NCBI GenBank assembly: GCA_033032865.1
Contig: JAWHQI010000004.1
Location: 22,178,001 to 22,242,000, forward strand
Length of the DNA stretch: 64,000 nt
From: Dactylorhiza incarnata
Taxonomy: Eukaryota > Streptophyta > Magnoliopsida > Asparagales > Orchidaceae
Direction of reading: 5' to 3'
Position numbers and translations under genes: made by a program. Below are positions 45,780 to 57,294 of this stretch, piece after piece. The notes below the pieces were generated by a model. That model was not told the DNA's origin. It made no database searches and saw only the letters and a program-made list of their open reading frames with translations. How positions within the stretch are numbered: the first letter of the stretch is position 1; each line of letters begins with the position of its first letter.

Positions 45780-46095
45780 TCACGCACAGTCGAACGCATG
45801 ATCGTGCGCAGACCGTGCGATATTAACGGATAAAATATGGCTTGGATAAGACGCTGCGCCGCCCGTGCTATTTGTTCACGCACGACGAACGCCGCCCGTG
45901 CGTTCAGACGCATGGGTAAAATCCGATGCTCTGAAATCACGAAGATACAGGTCGACCGTGCGTTTTACTCACGTACGGGCGAATTCGCCCGTGCGTTAAA
46001 ACGCACGAGTAAACTTCGACGCTCCATTTTATTCCCAGATACAAACGCACGACTGCATAGACCGTGCGTCAAGGAAACGCACGACCGTGCGATAT
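45780..46095. repeat. CGCACG / CGTGCG palindrome cluster in G 3' LTR
   Basis: About fifteen CGTGCG or CGCACG words lie directly upstream of TATA, with an 18-bp perfect palindrome centred on GAATTC near 45984. The sister cluster is at 54105-54425. Confidence 0.85.
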
Positions 46096-46350
46096 GCACA
46101 GAAATTACTTTTGGGGGAAAACGGGACGATCAGGTCACATGCAAACAAGATATACCAGCTGGGAATACACGTCCAACACAGAAATACATCAAAGAAGGGA
46201 AGGGGAGCACAATGTGCTTACCCCCAATAACGAGGAATGCAATTGAACACCGAAATGGGCTTAATGGTGCACCTAGCATGGAATAGTATATATAAATGAA
46301 AACGTGCCTAAAATATGGTGCAAACACTAGAATATCAGCCAAAATGAGTC

Positions 46351-46353
<3 letters not shown>

Positions 46354-46401
<48 letters not shown>
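46354..46401. repeat. TA microsatellite in G 3' LTR
   Basis: It has about 23 TA units here and only about five in the other LTR (54682-54692), so the change came after insertion. Confidence 0.85.
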
Positions 46402-46403
<2 letters not shown>

Positions 46404-46414
46404 GGGACTCATCT

Positions 46415-48256
46415 CACCCCTAGACTTAACCATTTGCACGTCTCGGGCAAACCACTCAGCTCTCCTTTCTGAATAATTGAATGTTAGAATGAGTTTGAGC
46501 GGTAGAGAATTATGCGAAGTCGCATGCTCTCGTGCGTAGAAATACATTAGAACAGAATTAAACTCAAGATTGTATCTAATTATTTCTAAAATAGTAAACT
46601 GAAATTTAATTTACTTGGATGGTGAATCCTGGTGAATCTTTCGGTCGCGCAAAAAGGGAAAATAGTGTGACTAATGAGTAAAGTATTACTCAAATCGAAG
46701 CTAGGGACAATCTCCTAAGAAATCCATCAAAGTCGGTGTCCATAGGCTTGCACGTTCGCACTCTCTCTACTGCATGAGACGACTGGTATCTAAAATTAAT
46801 AGGACTTATAGGCAATTATTGGGCTTAGGTTGAGTATAAGCTAGGTAAGTAGAAGGACGATGGGAATCGCACTCAACACAACCGTCGCACTCAAGAGAAT
46901 GACAATCACCAAAACAACATTTTCAGTACTTACACGACACCCCCGGACTTCAACTGAACATTAGGTGCGTGTTGAGCCAGATAAACAAAAATTTTGCCGA
47001 GAGAAAATTGTTATTGCACAACTCTTTTATTTTTCTTTTCTTTTCTTTCTTTTCTTTTCTCTTCTCTTTTCGGCAAAAGAACATTTTTAAGCGCAATAAA
47101 ACGACTCCTTTAGCTAAATTAAAGCTGCCATACACAATATAGATGACACCAAATGCGATCGAGAAAGAAATTTCTTTCAGCTCAATGGTTGGTGCGAAAA
47201 TAGGTTCGGCTGTATGGCTTTGGTTAAATTATTAGTGGAGCTAAACAAGGAGGAAGAGTAGGGTCAAATGGGCTTGCAACGGTGATTACGTAGGTAAGGA
47301 TTTCAAAAGCACAAAACGGATCAAGAGATGGCCTATATCATATTTCATGACGAGTACTTCAACACAATCGTGTCGAGAATCGCCTAGTGCAAGTTCTAGC
47401 CACCGAGAAAGGTTGTCCTTCCTTTAGACCATAGTAATAAGCTACTACTAGTCTGCTACTCGACCTATTGCTACCGTTGGATTCACTGGATTCACCACTA
47501 AAGTAAAATAAATTTCATCTACTATAACAGAAATAATTACATTACAACTCTGAATTTTATTCTATCCTAATTGAATTTCTAGGCGTGACGGGAGCATAAG
47601 ACTAGAGCACTACTCGAGTCAACATTTTTCTCTACTCCTCACTCAAACACTAACAATTCAATTCTTATGAGCGGGAAAACCTCGCAGCGATACCCAATAA
47701 GCACGCGTGATCAAGTGCGCGTGAACTAGGTGCAAGTGTATGCAACAAAATATAAATCCTAACTCAGCACATTCTAGCATGTCATGCAACGTGCGTGCAC
47801 GTGCACAGCTCTCTCTCTACCCCAGACTTGATTGAGAACATCTAAAATAAGTAATTCAAACATAAGTAAGAGAGGGGAAGAGTTGACCTATGCTCACAAA
47901 GGAGCATGCCAGAAGTGCGGTAATCCCAATTTCTTTAAAAATAAATCTCCTTCCACGCGAGAGCATAGCTTCACCTACATTGTTAGCAAAACTGAAATAA
48001 CAATACGCAAAAGGATTAAAAAGATAGACGGAACCGGGTGGTTCCCATGGGTTGTCTCCCAAGAAGCCCTTTTGTTTAACGTCCATTAAGGTGGACCAAA
48101 TACCTGTATTAATCATTGTTCAAAGTAGAAACTAAAATGAAAATTTCGCAGAATTATCCCAGAGATACAATCATATAACCAGCAGAAAAGAGATATAGGT
48201 TCAGCAAGATTATACAAATCATGCGATCGAATACAACAAAGTGACAAAAGAGAAAA
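46415..48256 (-). other. G 3' non-coding region
   Basis: No ORF above 90 codons with recognisable content lies here. The polypurine tract (minus strand CTAGGGGTGAGA) is at about 46414-46425. A CTTTT-type pyrimidine tract is at 47025-47070. GTGCACGTGCAC and CACGCG words lie at 47701-47807. The post-pol block GACGTTAAACAAAAGGGCTT is at about 48060-48082 on the minus strand. Confidence 0.7.
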
Positions 48257-48784
48257 TCACTCTAACACAATTGAGTCCGCTAGATACACTTTTTCACTGT
48301 CCTTCAAAACTGCGCCACCCTCATAGATTTTCAAGCGATGTCCATTCACCTTGAACTTCCCTTCTTTTTCACCAGAAATTTCAATAGCGCCAAACGGAGA
48401 GACACCAGTCACAGTGAACGGTCCACTCCATCGTGACTTCAGCTTTCCGGGGAATAGGCGTAGATGAGAGTTGTAGAGGAGAACACTATCTCCCGGAGTG
48501 AATTCTTTTGGTTTAATATGCCTATCATGCCACTGCTTTGTCTTTTCTTTATATGTGCGGGAGTTCTCGTAGGCAGAATGACGCAATTCTTCAAGTTCAT
48601 TCAACTGAGTGAGACGTCGTTCCGCGGTTACTGTGATGTCCATGTTTAGGAACTTAGTTGCCAACAAAGCCTTGTGTTCTAATTCCACTAGTAGGTGGCA
48701 TGCCTTTCCAAAAACAAGCTGAAAGGGTGACATTCCCAAAGGAGTTTTGAAGGCTGTACGGTAGGCCCACAAGGCATCATCCAC
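48257..48784 (-). pseudogene. pol: G integrase C-terminal part
   Basis: It shows the [20 protein letters not shown] motif and the [19 protein letters not shown] chromodomain-less C-terminus typical of Athila integrase. It is in frame with 49813-48794 and separated from it by a stop near 48791. Confidence 0.88.
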
Positions 48785-48793
48785 TTTCGTTGC

Positions 48794-49813
48794 TCAATCC
48801 TTTTTGTTCAAGTGGATTGACTTTTCTATTATTCTTTTAAGTTCTCTATTCAAAACTTCCACTTGTCCACACGTTTGCGGGTGGTAAGCTAAGGAGACTT
48901 TATGATGTACGCCGAATTTTTTTAGTAATTGCAAAAATTGTCGGTTGCAAAAATGGCTACCACCATCACTTATGATTGTCCACGGAGCTCCGAATATAGA
49001 GAAGATATTTGTATGAATATATTTCAAAACTGTACGGGCATCATTAGCAGCAACAGCCTCCGCCTTCACCCACTTCGAGACGTAATCCACCACCACTATT
49101 ATATAATGTTTTCTGTGAGACCTTGGGAATGGACCCATGAAGTCGATTCCCCAAACGTCGAAAGGTTCACAAACTAACATATTGTTGAGCGGCATCTCGT
49201 CTCTCCTCGAAATGTTATCAGTTCTCTGGCATTCATTGCATTTTAAGGCGTATGCGTGAGCATCCTTGTGCAACGTGGGCCAAAACAGTCCACATTGAAG
49301 CACCTTGCGTGCTGTCCTAGCAGCGCCCATATGTCCTCCAGCCTCCCTATCGTGGCAATGTTCGAGAACGGATCTAAACTCAGATTCCGGGACGCAACGT
49401 CTGATTACACCGTCGCTACAAGTACGAAATAACAATGGATCTTCCCAAAAATAATACTTTAAGTCAAAAAACAGCTTATTCCTCTGCTGAGGCATAAGAT
49501 TGGGCGAGAAAGTTTTACATGCGAGATAGTTCGCTATGTCAGCATACCATGGAGTTGCTGACGGATGCGTGGTGATGGCGAATAACTTCTCGTCCAGAAA
49601 ATAATCAGTTGTTTCCTCCTCTTTGTTGTTTGGAGAATCAGCCTCCATGTCGCTCTCTAGCCGCGATAAGTGGTCTGCGATAACATTCTCTACCCCCTTA
49701 TTATCTTTAATCTCTAAATCATACTCTTGCAACAGTAGGATCCAGCGGATCAGACGCGGCTTGGCCACCTTCTTGTTGAATAGATACCTCAGTGCGGCAT
49801 GATCTGTGTACAC
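48794..49813 (-). pseudogene. pol: G RNase H end and integrase core
   Basis: [14 protein letters not shown] and [12 protein letters not shown] are the end of RNase H. The HHCC finger is in the segment starting [14 protein letters not shown] with NECQ as its last Cys pair. The DDE core shows [22 protein letters not shown] and [11 protein letters not shown], so all three acidic residues are present. It is joined in frame to the RT across a TAA at 49817. Confidence 0.92.
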
Positions 49814-49819
49814 TATTAC

Positions 49820-51274
49820 TTAAGAGAGCACCAAGTAGGAGTGAAATTTCTCAAAGGCGAAGATCACGGCTAGCATTTCCTTCTCCGTGGTGGTGTAGTT
49901 TGCTTGAGCATTATTTAGAGTTCGACTAGCATATGCGATGGTGTGAAAGGTTTTGTCTTTCTTTTGACCAAGCACAGCACCCACGGCTACGTCACTAACA
50001 TCACACATGATCACAAAAGGCAAACTCCAGTCAGGTGCCACCAAGATCGGGGCAGAGATCAATTGCCCCCGTAGGGTTTCAAATGGTTGCATACACGCTT
50101 TATCGAAATGGAATGGGACATCTTTGCCAACTAAGTGAGAAAGAGGTTTTGAAATGGATGAGAAATCCTTGATAAATCTCCGATAGAATCCCACATGTCC
50201 GAGAAAGCTGCTGATACCCTTCACAGAAGACGGCGGAGGAAGGTTCTTGATGACGCAAACCTTCGCCTGATCCACCTCAAACCCTTGGCAGGAGACCTTA
50301 TGCCCCAGCACGATTCCCTCGCGCACCATAAAGTGGCATTTTTCCCAATTTAAGATGAGGTTGGTGTCCTCACACCGCTTCAAGGTCTTCTCAAGATTGG
50401 CAAGGCACGAATCGAAACTGCTGCCGAATAACGTGAAATCATCCATGAAGACTTCGAGAAAATCTCCTACCATGTCAGCGAAGATTGCAAGCATGCATCG
50501 CTGAAAAGTTGCGGGAGCATTGCAAAGTCCAAATGGCATTCGCTTGAACGCGAAGGTACCGGACGGGCAAGTGAATGTCGTCTTCTCCTGATCAACAGGG
50601 TCGATTAAGATTTGGTTGTACCCGGAGTATCCATCTAGAAAATAGTAGTAGTCATGCCCTGCCAACTTTTCCAACATCTGATCAATGAAAGGGAGTAGAA
50701 AGTGGTCCTTGCGCGTAGCATCATTTAGCTTGCGGTAATCAATGCAGACCCTCCATCCGGTGATCACACGGGTAGGTAATAACTCATTTTTCTCGTTGGG
50801 AACAACGGTGATCCCTCCCTTCTTTGGCACAACCTGAACTGGGCTGACCCACTTGCTGTCACTAATTGGATAGATAATGCCAGCGTCCAAAAACTTTATC
50901 ACTTCTGCTTTCACCACCTCTTGCATCTTCGGGTTCAGTCGCCTTTGGGGTTGGACTGATGGCTTGTACTGATCTTCGAGAAGGATCTTATGCATGCAGA
51001 CGGTGGGGCTAATTCCTTTAATATCGGCGAGGGATCGTCCGAAGACTTTTTGATATCTTCTTAGCAACCTTACCAACGCAGCTTCGTCAGCCTCAGACAG
51101 AGTTGCAGAAATAATCATCAGATGTGTGGTATTCTCTCCCAGGAAGATATATTTCAGAGAGTTCGGTAATTGTTTGAGAGCTGGGGAGCGTTCAGAATCC
51201 GATGGCATAATAAGTGATTCTCTGATCGGAAGCGGATCCTCAGACTTGTTTGAGGATGAACCTCCATTGCCCAC
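49820..51274 (-). pseudogene. pol: G reverse transcriptase and RNase H
   Basis: Open for 484 codons. Athila-type RT motifs are WVSPVQVVPKKGG, GWRVCIDYRKLNDATRKDHF, YFLDGYSGYNQI, MPFGLCNAPATFQRCM, FMDDFTLFGSSF (residues about 275-286) and GHKVSCQGFEVDQAK. RNase H begins with DVSDVAVGAVLGQ and has the TTEKEMLAV block. Nothing critical is missing, but flanking stops prevent a full polyprotein. Confidence 0.92.
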
Positions 51275-51955
51275 AAGGCCTTCTTGCTGCCAAAAAGTCT
51301 CACACTCCCCCGGACTTATATCAAACTAACTATCTGGTTCCTCGGTTGGCTCCGCCAGCTCGCAGTCTGTGATCTCAAATAGTTCCGCCGGGTTATGAAC
51401 ATTAAAAGATATGGCGTCCCGCCCCAATCTGAGAGTGAGCTCTCCCTACTCCACATTAATGATGGCATGTGCCATCGCGAGAAAGGGGCGTCCCAAGATA
51501 ATAGGAACTTTAGCATCGGCCTTCATATCAAGGATGACGAAATCAGCTGGAAAGGCGAGGTCATTCACCACAATGGTAAGGTCTTCCACAATCCCGACCG
51601 ATTTCTTGGTCGTTCTGTCGGCCAGCTGTAGCATTACTTGTGTCGGCTTCAAAATCCCCGCACCTAGCTCTTGAAAGATGGAGAGCGGCATTAGATTGAT
51701 GGAGGCTCCTAGATCACACAGTTCCTGACCGAATCGGTGGTAACCGATTTTGCAAGGGATAGTAAAGCTGCCCGGATCCCTACGCTTTGTAGGAATGTCG
51801 GCAATGATGGCGGAGCACTCCTCGGTGAGATCAATGGTTTTGAGGTCCTCCAGTTCCTTTCGCTTTGAAATCAGCTTCTTCAGGAATTTTGAGTAACCCG
51901 GTATCTGGGAGATGGCCTCAATCAGCGGGATGCTAACTTGTACTCCCTTCATCAT
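51275..51955 (-). pseudogene. pol: G protease
   Basis: KRRDPGSFTIPCKIG and LCDLGASINLMPLSIF mark an Athila-type protease; this lineage normally has Asp-Leu-Gly at the active site. ILGRPFLAMAHAIINVE is the second conserved block. In-frame stops lie at about 51444 and 51328. Confidence 0.9.
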
Positions 51956-52032
51956 TTCCAGGAATTTGCGAAATTGCTGTTCTGATTTCTCGTTCTGTAA
52001 CCTGTGAGGAAAAGGAGGGCTAACAATATTTT

Positions 52033-53060
52033 TTAGGGTTGTGTCGCGCTCGCAGAATCCAGCACAGTAGGGATAGGAGTCAGCTTCGTTGTCACATCTG
52101 CATCAGGCCTGTCCGTAGGATTCGTAAGCGGTTCCTGTAGCGCAGGTACTGGAGGCGTTTTCTGATGCTGGAGGTTTTTTACACTCCTGCCACTTCTTAA
52201 CTCCATGGCGTTCACATACTCGGGCGGATGGACCACAATCCCAGAGAAAACATCTATGAGAGCACTGATAGCAGAATCGAGCTGCTGGATTGCTGCGGAC
52301 TGTTCATTTATTTTGAGCAGCATATTGCCCACGAAAGTAACTAACCGCTCTGCTTGGTCTGCAGGAAGACATTCCTCTGCTCCATTAAGTGTTACTGCAT
52401 TAACTTCGCTAGTGCTCGGAGTGTGGGTAGAGTGGCTCCAATACTGACTGGTCTGTAATATATTCGCCACTATCTCCCAGGCTTCCTTCCCCAACTTATT
52501 AAACAGGGCGCCTCCAGCTGCAACATCAAAAAGCACACGGAACTTGTCCGTTACGCCGAAATAGAAAATCTGGATTAAAAAATCTTCTGACAAATCCTCA
52601 CGGTAATAGTCCCTATGTAAGGATTGAAAACTCACCCATGCGTCCACTAATGTCTCGTCCTTTCTCTGTCCGAAGGCATTCAGTTCCTTATGCCTATTCA
52701 TACCTCGCATGCGGTGTTGAAAATCAAACAGGAACTTCCTTTCAAATTGCTTCCAAGAAGTTATCTCAATCTTTCGGGTATCCCGGTACCATCCTTTAGC
52801 TTTATCATGCAGAGAGAATGAAAATGCTAGGATCTTCTGTTGGTCATTTTCAACTCCATTGAAAATACATGTATAATAGACTTCTAAGAATTCCTGCACA
52901 TGACATACTGCATCCTCATGTGTATCCCCGCTGAATTTGCAATTCTCAGAAATAAACTCAATGATATCAGTGGAGATCTTGGATGCAAGACATTTAGTTG
53001 TGGCTGATTTCTAAGATCGTCCAAGCTTCCCTGATACATACGTTGCTGGATAGAGGTCAT
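52033..53060 (-). pseudogene. gag: G gag
   Basis: The retrotransposon gag domain is clear: AFSFSLHDKAKGWYRDT, SWKQFERKFLFDFQHRMRG, FGQRKDETLVDAWVSF and WEIVANILQTS. A possible ATG is near 53060 (MTSIQQRMYQ). A frameshift near 52985 separates it from the main frame 52899-52033. The C-terminus is Thr/Pro-rich. Confidence 0.85.
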
Positions 53061-53160
53061 AGTAGACTTGCTTGCAAGATAATGGATTAGCGCACAACAA
53101 GAAAAACAAAATACCTTAAAACAAATTTCCCAATAAAAACAAATCAAACACGCTTGCACT

Positions 53161-53177
53161 CCCCGGCAACGGCGCCA
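53161..53177 (-). promoter_or_regulatory. Primer-binding site of G (tRNA-Asp)
   Basis: The plus strand CCCCGGCAACGGCGCCA equals the 3' end of plant Asp tRNA as I know it. It is seven bases from the LTR end. Confidence 0.9.
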
Positions 53178-53183
53178 AAAACT

Positions 53184-54707
53184 TGATGCGCTATTTCAGC
53201 ACTGCTAATTAGCAGGCATGAAATGCGATATGACGGCAGTGCACCAGTCGCTCAAGTAATAAAATAGGGAGGAACTCCCCGAATATCGTTTTCAAAGGAC
53301 CGCAAGTTGGGTAGTACGATTTGCTCTAAACAGGAAATCAGTTAAAAGGAGTAATAAGTAACAACGGGGGGTTTGATTTGGTTTCCTACGCTATTGCAGA
53401 ATGAAGAAAGATGCGGGTCAAAACTCCGCTTCGCAAGGCGAGATGGGTGCAACGGCCGCGATGTCGTGCTTCGGAAGGCGCCTGGAGGGGAAATCACTAT
53501 GACAGTTGAGGGTCGCACACACCTCTTCTCAAAACATCACCACTAGCAATTGCTAGTGGCTTCACCCACAACGAATCACAGAAAATCACTAGGAACAAAG
53601 GGGCTATTCATGCCACCACAACATCAGTGCATATGAAGGAAAGCAAAACTCCTTAAGATTAGCTTAACACGTGTTCATACAACACAAAAATGAAGTATAA
53701 GCATTCAAGGTTAGAGAGGACCACAAAGAAAAAGTCACGGCTTGGGTTCACGGCCGGAATGAGAGGTTGTCGGGCTCTCTCCAGACTCGGCCCTCAGATG
53801 GTGAGCTTGGCTCGAAGGAGGCTGTCACCGCTCCTACGATCTTCAGCGCTTACTTGGTCTCTTTAGTGAGGAATGCTTGAGCTAATGGTGGATGAAGCTT
53901 CGTAATGCTCCCGGATGGAAGGATGGAGGTGGAAATCACCGAAAATGGACTTGATGGTGGAGGAGATGAAGGGGAAGCCTTCAACCCTCAAGAGCAGCGG
54001 GAAGGAAGAGATTTCCCGCTCTCTGAATCGCTCCTGGTCGTTCTCTATCGCTCCTCCGTTGACTGCCTCGATTCCTGCTTTTTATAGGAAACAGGCTGAA
54101 AATTGGTCACGCACAGTCGAACGCACGATCGTGCACAGACCGTACGATATTAACGGATAAAATATGGCTTGGAGAAGACGCTGTGCCGCCCGTGCGATTT
54201 GTTCACGCACGACCAACGCCGCCCGTGCGTTCAGACGCACGGGTAAAATCTGACGCTCTGAAATCACGAAGATACAGGTCGACCGTGCGTTCTACTCACG
54301 CACGGGCGAATTCGCCCGTGCGTTAAAACACACGAGTAAACTCCGACGCTCCATTTTCTTCCTAGACACAAACGCACGACCGCACTGACCGTGCGTCAAG
54401 GAAACGCACGACCGTGCGATATGCACAAAAATTACTTTTGGCGGAAAACGGGACGATCAGGTCACCTGCAAACAAGATATACCAGCTGGGAATACACGTC
54501 CAGCACAGAAATACATCAAAGAAGGGAAGGGGAGCACAATGTGCTTACCCCCAACAACGAGGAATGCAATTGCACACCGAAATGGGCTTAATGGTGCACC
54601 TAGCATGGAATAGTATATATAAATGAAAACGTGCCTAAAATGTGGTGCAAACACTAGAATATCAGCCCAAATGAGTCCAAAAATATATATATAAATGGGA
54701 CTCATCA
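53184..54707 (-). mobile_element. 5' LTR of G
   Basis: It is collinear with 44857-46414 and ends CTCATCA before AATTT. It contains TATA at 54079-54086 and the palindrome cluster at 54105-54425. Confidence 0.94.
54105..54425. repeat. CGCACG / CGTGCG palindrome cluster in G 5' LTR
   Basis: It includes a perfect 26-bp palindrome at 54298-54323 whose half-site is ACGCACGGGCGAA. The sister LTR has one C-to-T change in it. Confidence 0.88.
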
Positions 54708-54834
54708 AATTTCTGTTTAGGTGCAAATTTCGTAGAAGTCCGAGGTGATTTAGTCTTCGTTGTAGTTTAAATAGAATGGGAAGAATAATTATGTAATTAT
54801 TACATTATTATTCTTCGAGTGAGTTCGAAGAACT

Positions 54835-55022
54835 CTGCGTTCGATGAACTCGAGGTGAGCTGCGTTTGACGAACTCGAGGTGAGCTGCATTCAATAAACT
54901 CGAGGTGAGCTGCGTTCGACGAACTCGAGGTGAGCTGCTTTCGACAAATTGAAGGTGAGCTGCGTTCGACGAACTGGAGGCTGCGTTTGACGAACTGGAG
55001 GCTGCGTTCGACAAATTTCCTT
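54835..55022 (+). repeat. 25-bp tandem array with TTCGACGAA in F LTR
   Basis: CTGCGTTCGACGAAC or a variant starts at 54835, 54860, 54885, 54910, 54935, 54960, 54981 and 55002. The spacing is 25 bp five times and then 21 bp twice. Most units contain CTCGAGGTGAG. The array ends about 45 bp before TATA. Confidence 0.9.
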
Positions 55023-55065
55023 GAATTCGAAGAGAAATTCTGGTTCTCGGCGAGCAATTTAAGCT

Positions 55066-55075
55066 ATATATATAA
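55066..55075 (+). promoter_or_regulatory. TATA box of F LTR
   Basis: GCTATATATATAATAATAAG directly follows the 25-bp array. Confidence 0.65.
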
Positions 55076-55520
55076 TAATAAGCTTAGGTTTTATCTTTTT
55101 TTCATCTCCTTCCCCTTTCGGCCGACCTAGAGTTCTGTCGGGCGTGAGAGCGAGAGCGGCGTGCCGTGGAGCTTCCGGCCGGCGATTCGAAGGCTGTAGT
55201 AGTCAGAATCTTTTTTGGAGAGTGAATTTGGAAAGCTCTCGGCGAGATCTTCGTTATAGTGGTAAGATTTTCCCATTTCGTGGCATTTTTGGAGTTAGGG
55301 TAGTGACCTAACTCCTCCCTTTTGATCCGAAAAGCTTCTGGTTTCCATGCTCGAATATTGCCTTGGCTTTTGGAGAGGAGAAATTAGAATTTTAGCATGG
55401 TTAAGGCAAGTGGCTATCCCCTCCTTGTAGTCGTTCTCTTAAAGAACTATTTTCTGTGGTTATGTGTTCCTGATGTGTTTTGGCATGTGATTTTTATGGT
55501 CGTGTCATTTTGATCTCGAA

Positions 55521-55545
55521 CCCCCCCCCCCCCCCCCCCCCCCCC
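55521..55545. repeat. 25-base C homopolymer in F LTR
   Basis: Twenty-five uninterrupted C lie between ATCTCGAA and TTGATCC, just before the CTCGAG array. Confidence 0.9.
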
Positions 55546-55565
55546 TTGATCCTTGCTTTCGAATT

Positions 55566-55827
55566 CTCGAGAAAACATAGTCCCTACCTTGGGATTTCTC
55601 GAGAAATCATAATCTCTGCTTGGGATTTCTCGAGAAATGATTGACCCTGCCCTTGGGATTTCTCGAGAAAGCATAGTCCCTGCCCTTTGGATTTCTCGAG
55701 AAATCATAATCTCTATTTGGGATTTCTCGAGATATGTTTGACCCTGTCCTTGGATTTCTCGAGAAGCTCCTACTACCTGCCTTTAATTCTCGAGAAGTCA
55801 TGTTCTCTGTCTTTCTTTTCTCTCGAG
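55566..55827 (+). repeat. CTCGAG array with 31-33 bp period
   Basis: CTCGAG occurs at 55566, 55598, 55629, 55662, 55695, 55726, 55758, 55789 and 55822. Spacings are 31-33 bp throughout. Most copies sit in GGGATTTCTCGAGAAATCAT-type units. It is downstream of TATA, so it is transcribed. Confidence 0.92.
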
Positions 55828-57281
55828 AACTATAGGTTCTTAGCTTTTGATTCCTCAAGGCATGCCCCTTTGTCTCTTGTGTTTGAGCTATGCCTCCAAT
55901 TTCTCCTCCTCCTCGAAATCTTGTGTCTTCTTAAGGGTGCAAGTAGTTGTAGATATTTGTGTTGTGCCCTTGATCATGAGCACCTTCGGCCTAAGTTCTT
56001 ACATCTGTTGTGATTACCCAATCTCTGAGTCTTCTCTTATGAATCGGCATATGCAGTGTTTACTTCATTTGTGACCCTATCCTTAGGGTATCCTGGTGAT
56101 TGTTTTTCTCGGGCTTTGTCCCGTGCCTAATTAATGAAATTAATTAATAAGAACCATTTTCTTTAGCCTTGCACGGTAGTCGTGTTTGGTGGATAGTGGA
56201 GAATTGTTGTAGCCTTGCACGGTCGACATTTTAGTGGTGAACCGCAGGCTTGGCCTGTGGTCCCGTGGGTCGTGTTTGGGTGGTTGGGGATAGTGAAACC
56301 CCCACCCATTTTTGGCTTTGGGTGGCAGAGTATAAAGGACCGCCCACGCTTAATTTGAGATGATCAGTCTCTTTAATTAAATTTAACATGATAAATGAAC
56401 TTTACTTGTATCTCTATTTGCTATTTGGTGCACTTGGTGCATTGTTTAGTTCTGTGCTTGGAGCTTCCTTTCCTGTAATTGTTGGGCTTGGGTTGGTACC
56501 CCTTATGCCTTGTTTACTTTGTTTTCCCTTATTTTCTGCCACTTGTAATTCCCTTGCTGAGGCGTTCTTTGTTTTATTGAATGCCTCAGGTTCTGAGCCG
56601 TAGCGGCTAGCAGTGTAGCCCAGAGTCTTCAGGAGCTTTAGTTGTTGTTTTACCCCACTGCTGCGAGGTAGTTGTTGTTAGTTTTCTTCTTGTATTCAGA
56701 CAAGCTAATTTTGATCCAACGGGTTAGCGCCAGGTTGTTGACGCCCATTGTGCCCTTTTGATAATTTATAGCTTACTTGCCAGTTAAATACCACTACTTT
56801 TAGATCTTGTGTATCTTGCTCACTGGGAATGATTTATGTCTAGGTGCTTTATAGTTATAAAAAAATGGTTTTTCTTTCATCCTCATTGCATTCTTTTTAA
56901 CTGAAATCCTTATCTTTTAAGTCGCCTAAAGATATTTTCTATACTTATACTACACCTAGATATGTGCATATCATTTACTTTATGTCCTATCATCACGTGC
57001 ATTTAGGACCTTAAGTGAACTAAATCAAGTACTTTCCACTGCAATTACATATATTTTCTCGGTGGACTAGTTGATCCACGAACTGAGAGTCACAGTTCTT
57101 ACCCCCAAACCCTAATAAATGATTTCAAATGATGACCTATCATGTAAACATGTTTTGATTAAGTATGTAATAGGTTCCCGCCTGAGCATCTGCAGTTGTC
57201 TCCTACATGACGTGACATCATGACGCGTATTTTCTCTTACTTTGATATTCCTAAATTCGGAGAAAATGCGGGTTGTGATAG

Positions 57282-57294
57282 TTGGTATCAGAGC
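57282..57294 (+). promoter_or_regulatory. Primer-binding site of F
   Basis: TTGGTATCAGAGCC is a perfect initiator-Met tRNA primer match. Confidence 0.9.

Larger units (their letters stand above)
44857..46414 (-). mobile_element. 3' LTR of G
   Basis: It is collinear with 53184-54707. It is longer mainly because a TA microsatellite at about 46354-46401 is expanded. The inner end reads CTCATCT where the outer one reads CTCATCA. Confidence 0.93.
44857..54707 (-). mobile_element. Element G: complete Athila-like gypsy element
   Basis: The LTRs are 44857-46414 and 53184-54707. The element ends are the inverted pair TGATG/CATCA, flanked by AATTT at 44852-44856 and 54708-54712. Length is 9851 bp. 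Pol lies in one frame with a few stops, and no envelope-like ORF follows it. Confidence 0.94.
54713..57281 (+). mobile_element. 5' LTR of F, second fragment
   Basis: It continues after G. In order it holds a TTCGACGAA tandem array (54835-55022), TATA (55066), a run of 25 C (55521-55545), a CTCGAG array (55566-55827), and a U5 with no ORF, ending GGGTTGTGATA before the primer site. Confidence 0.75.

Noticed and set aside
45421..46286. ORFs of 60-149 codons in the G LTR, repeated at 53905-54591
   Set aside because: They arise from the CGCACG palindrome region and differ between the two LTR copies.
53161..53177. Asp-tRNA-like sequence as a tRNA gene
   Set aside because: Only the 17 bases of the tRNA 3' end are present, next to an LTR end; it is a primer-binding site.
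55566..55827. Regularly spaced repeat that looks superficially like a CRISPR array
   Set aside because: The spacers are also copies of one unit, the context is an LTR of a plant retrotransposon, and no cas gene is present.
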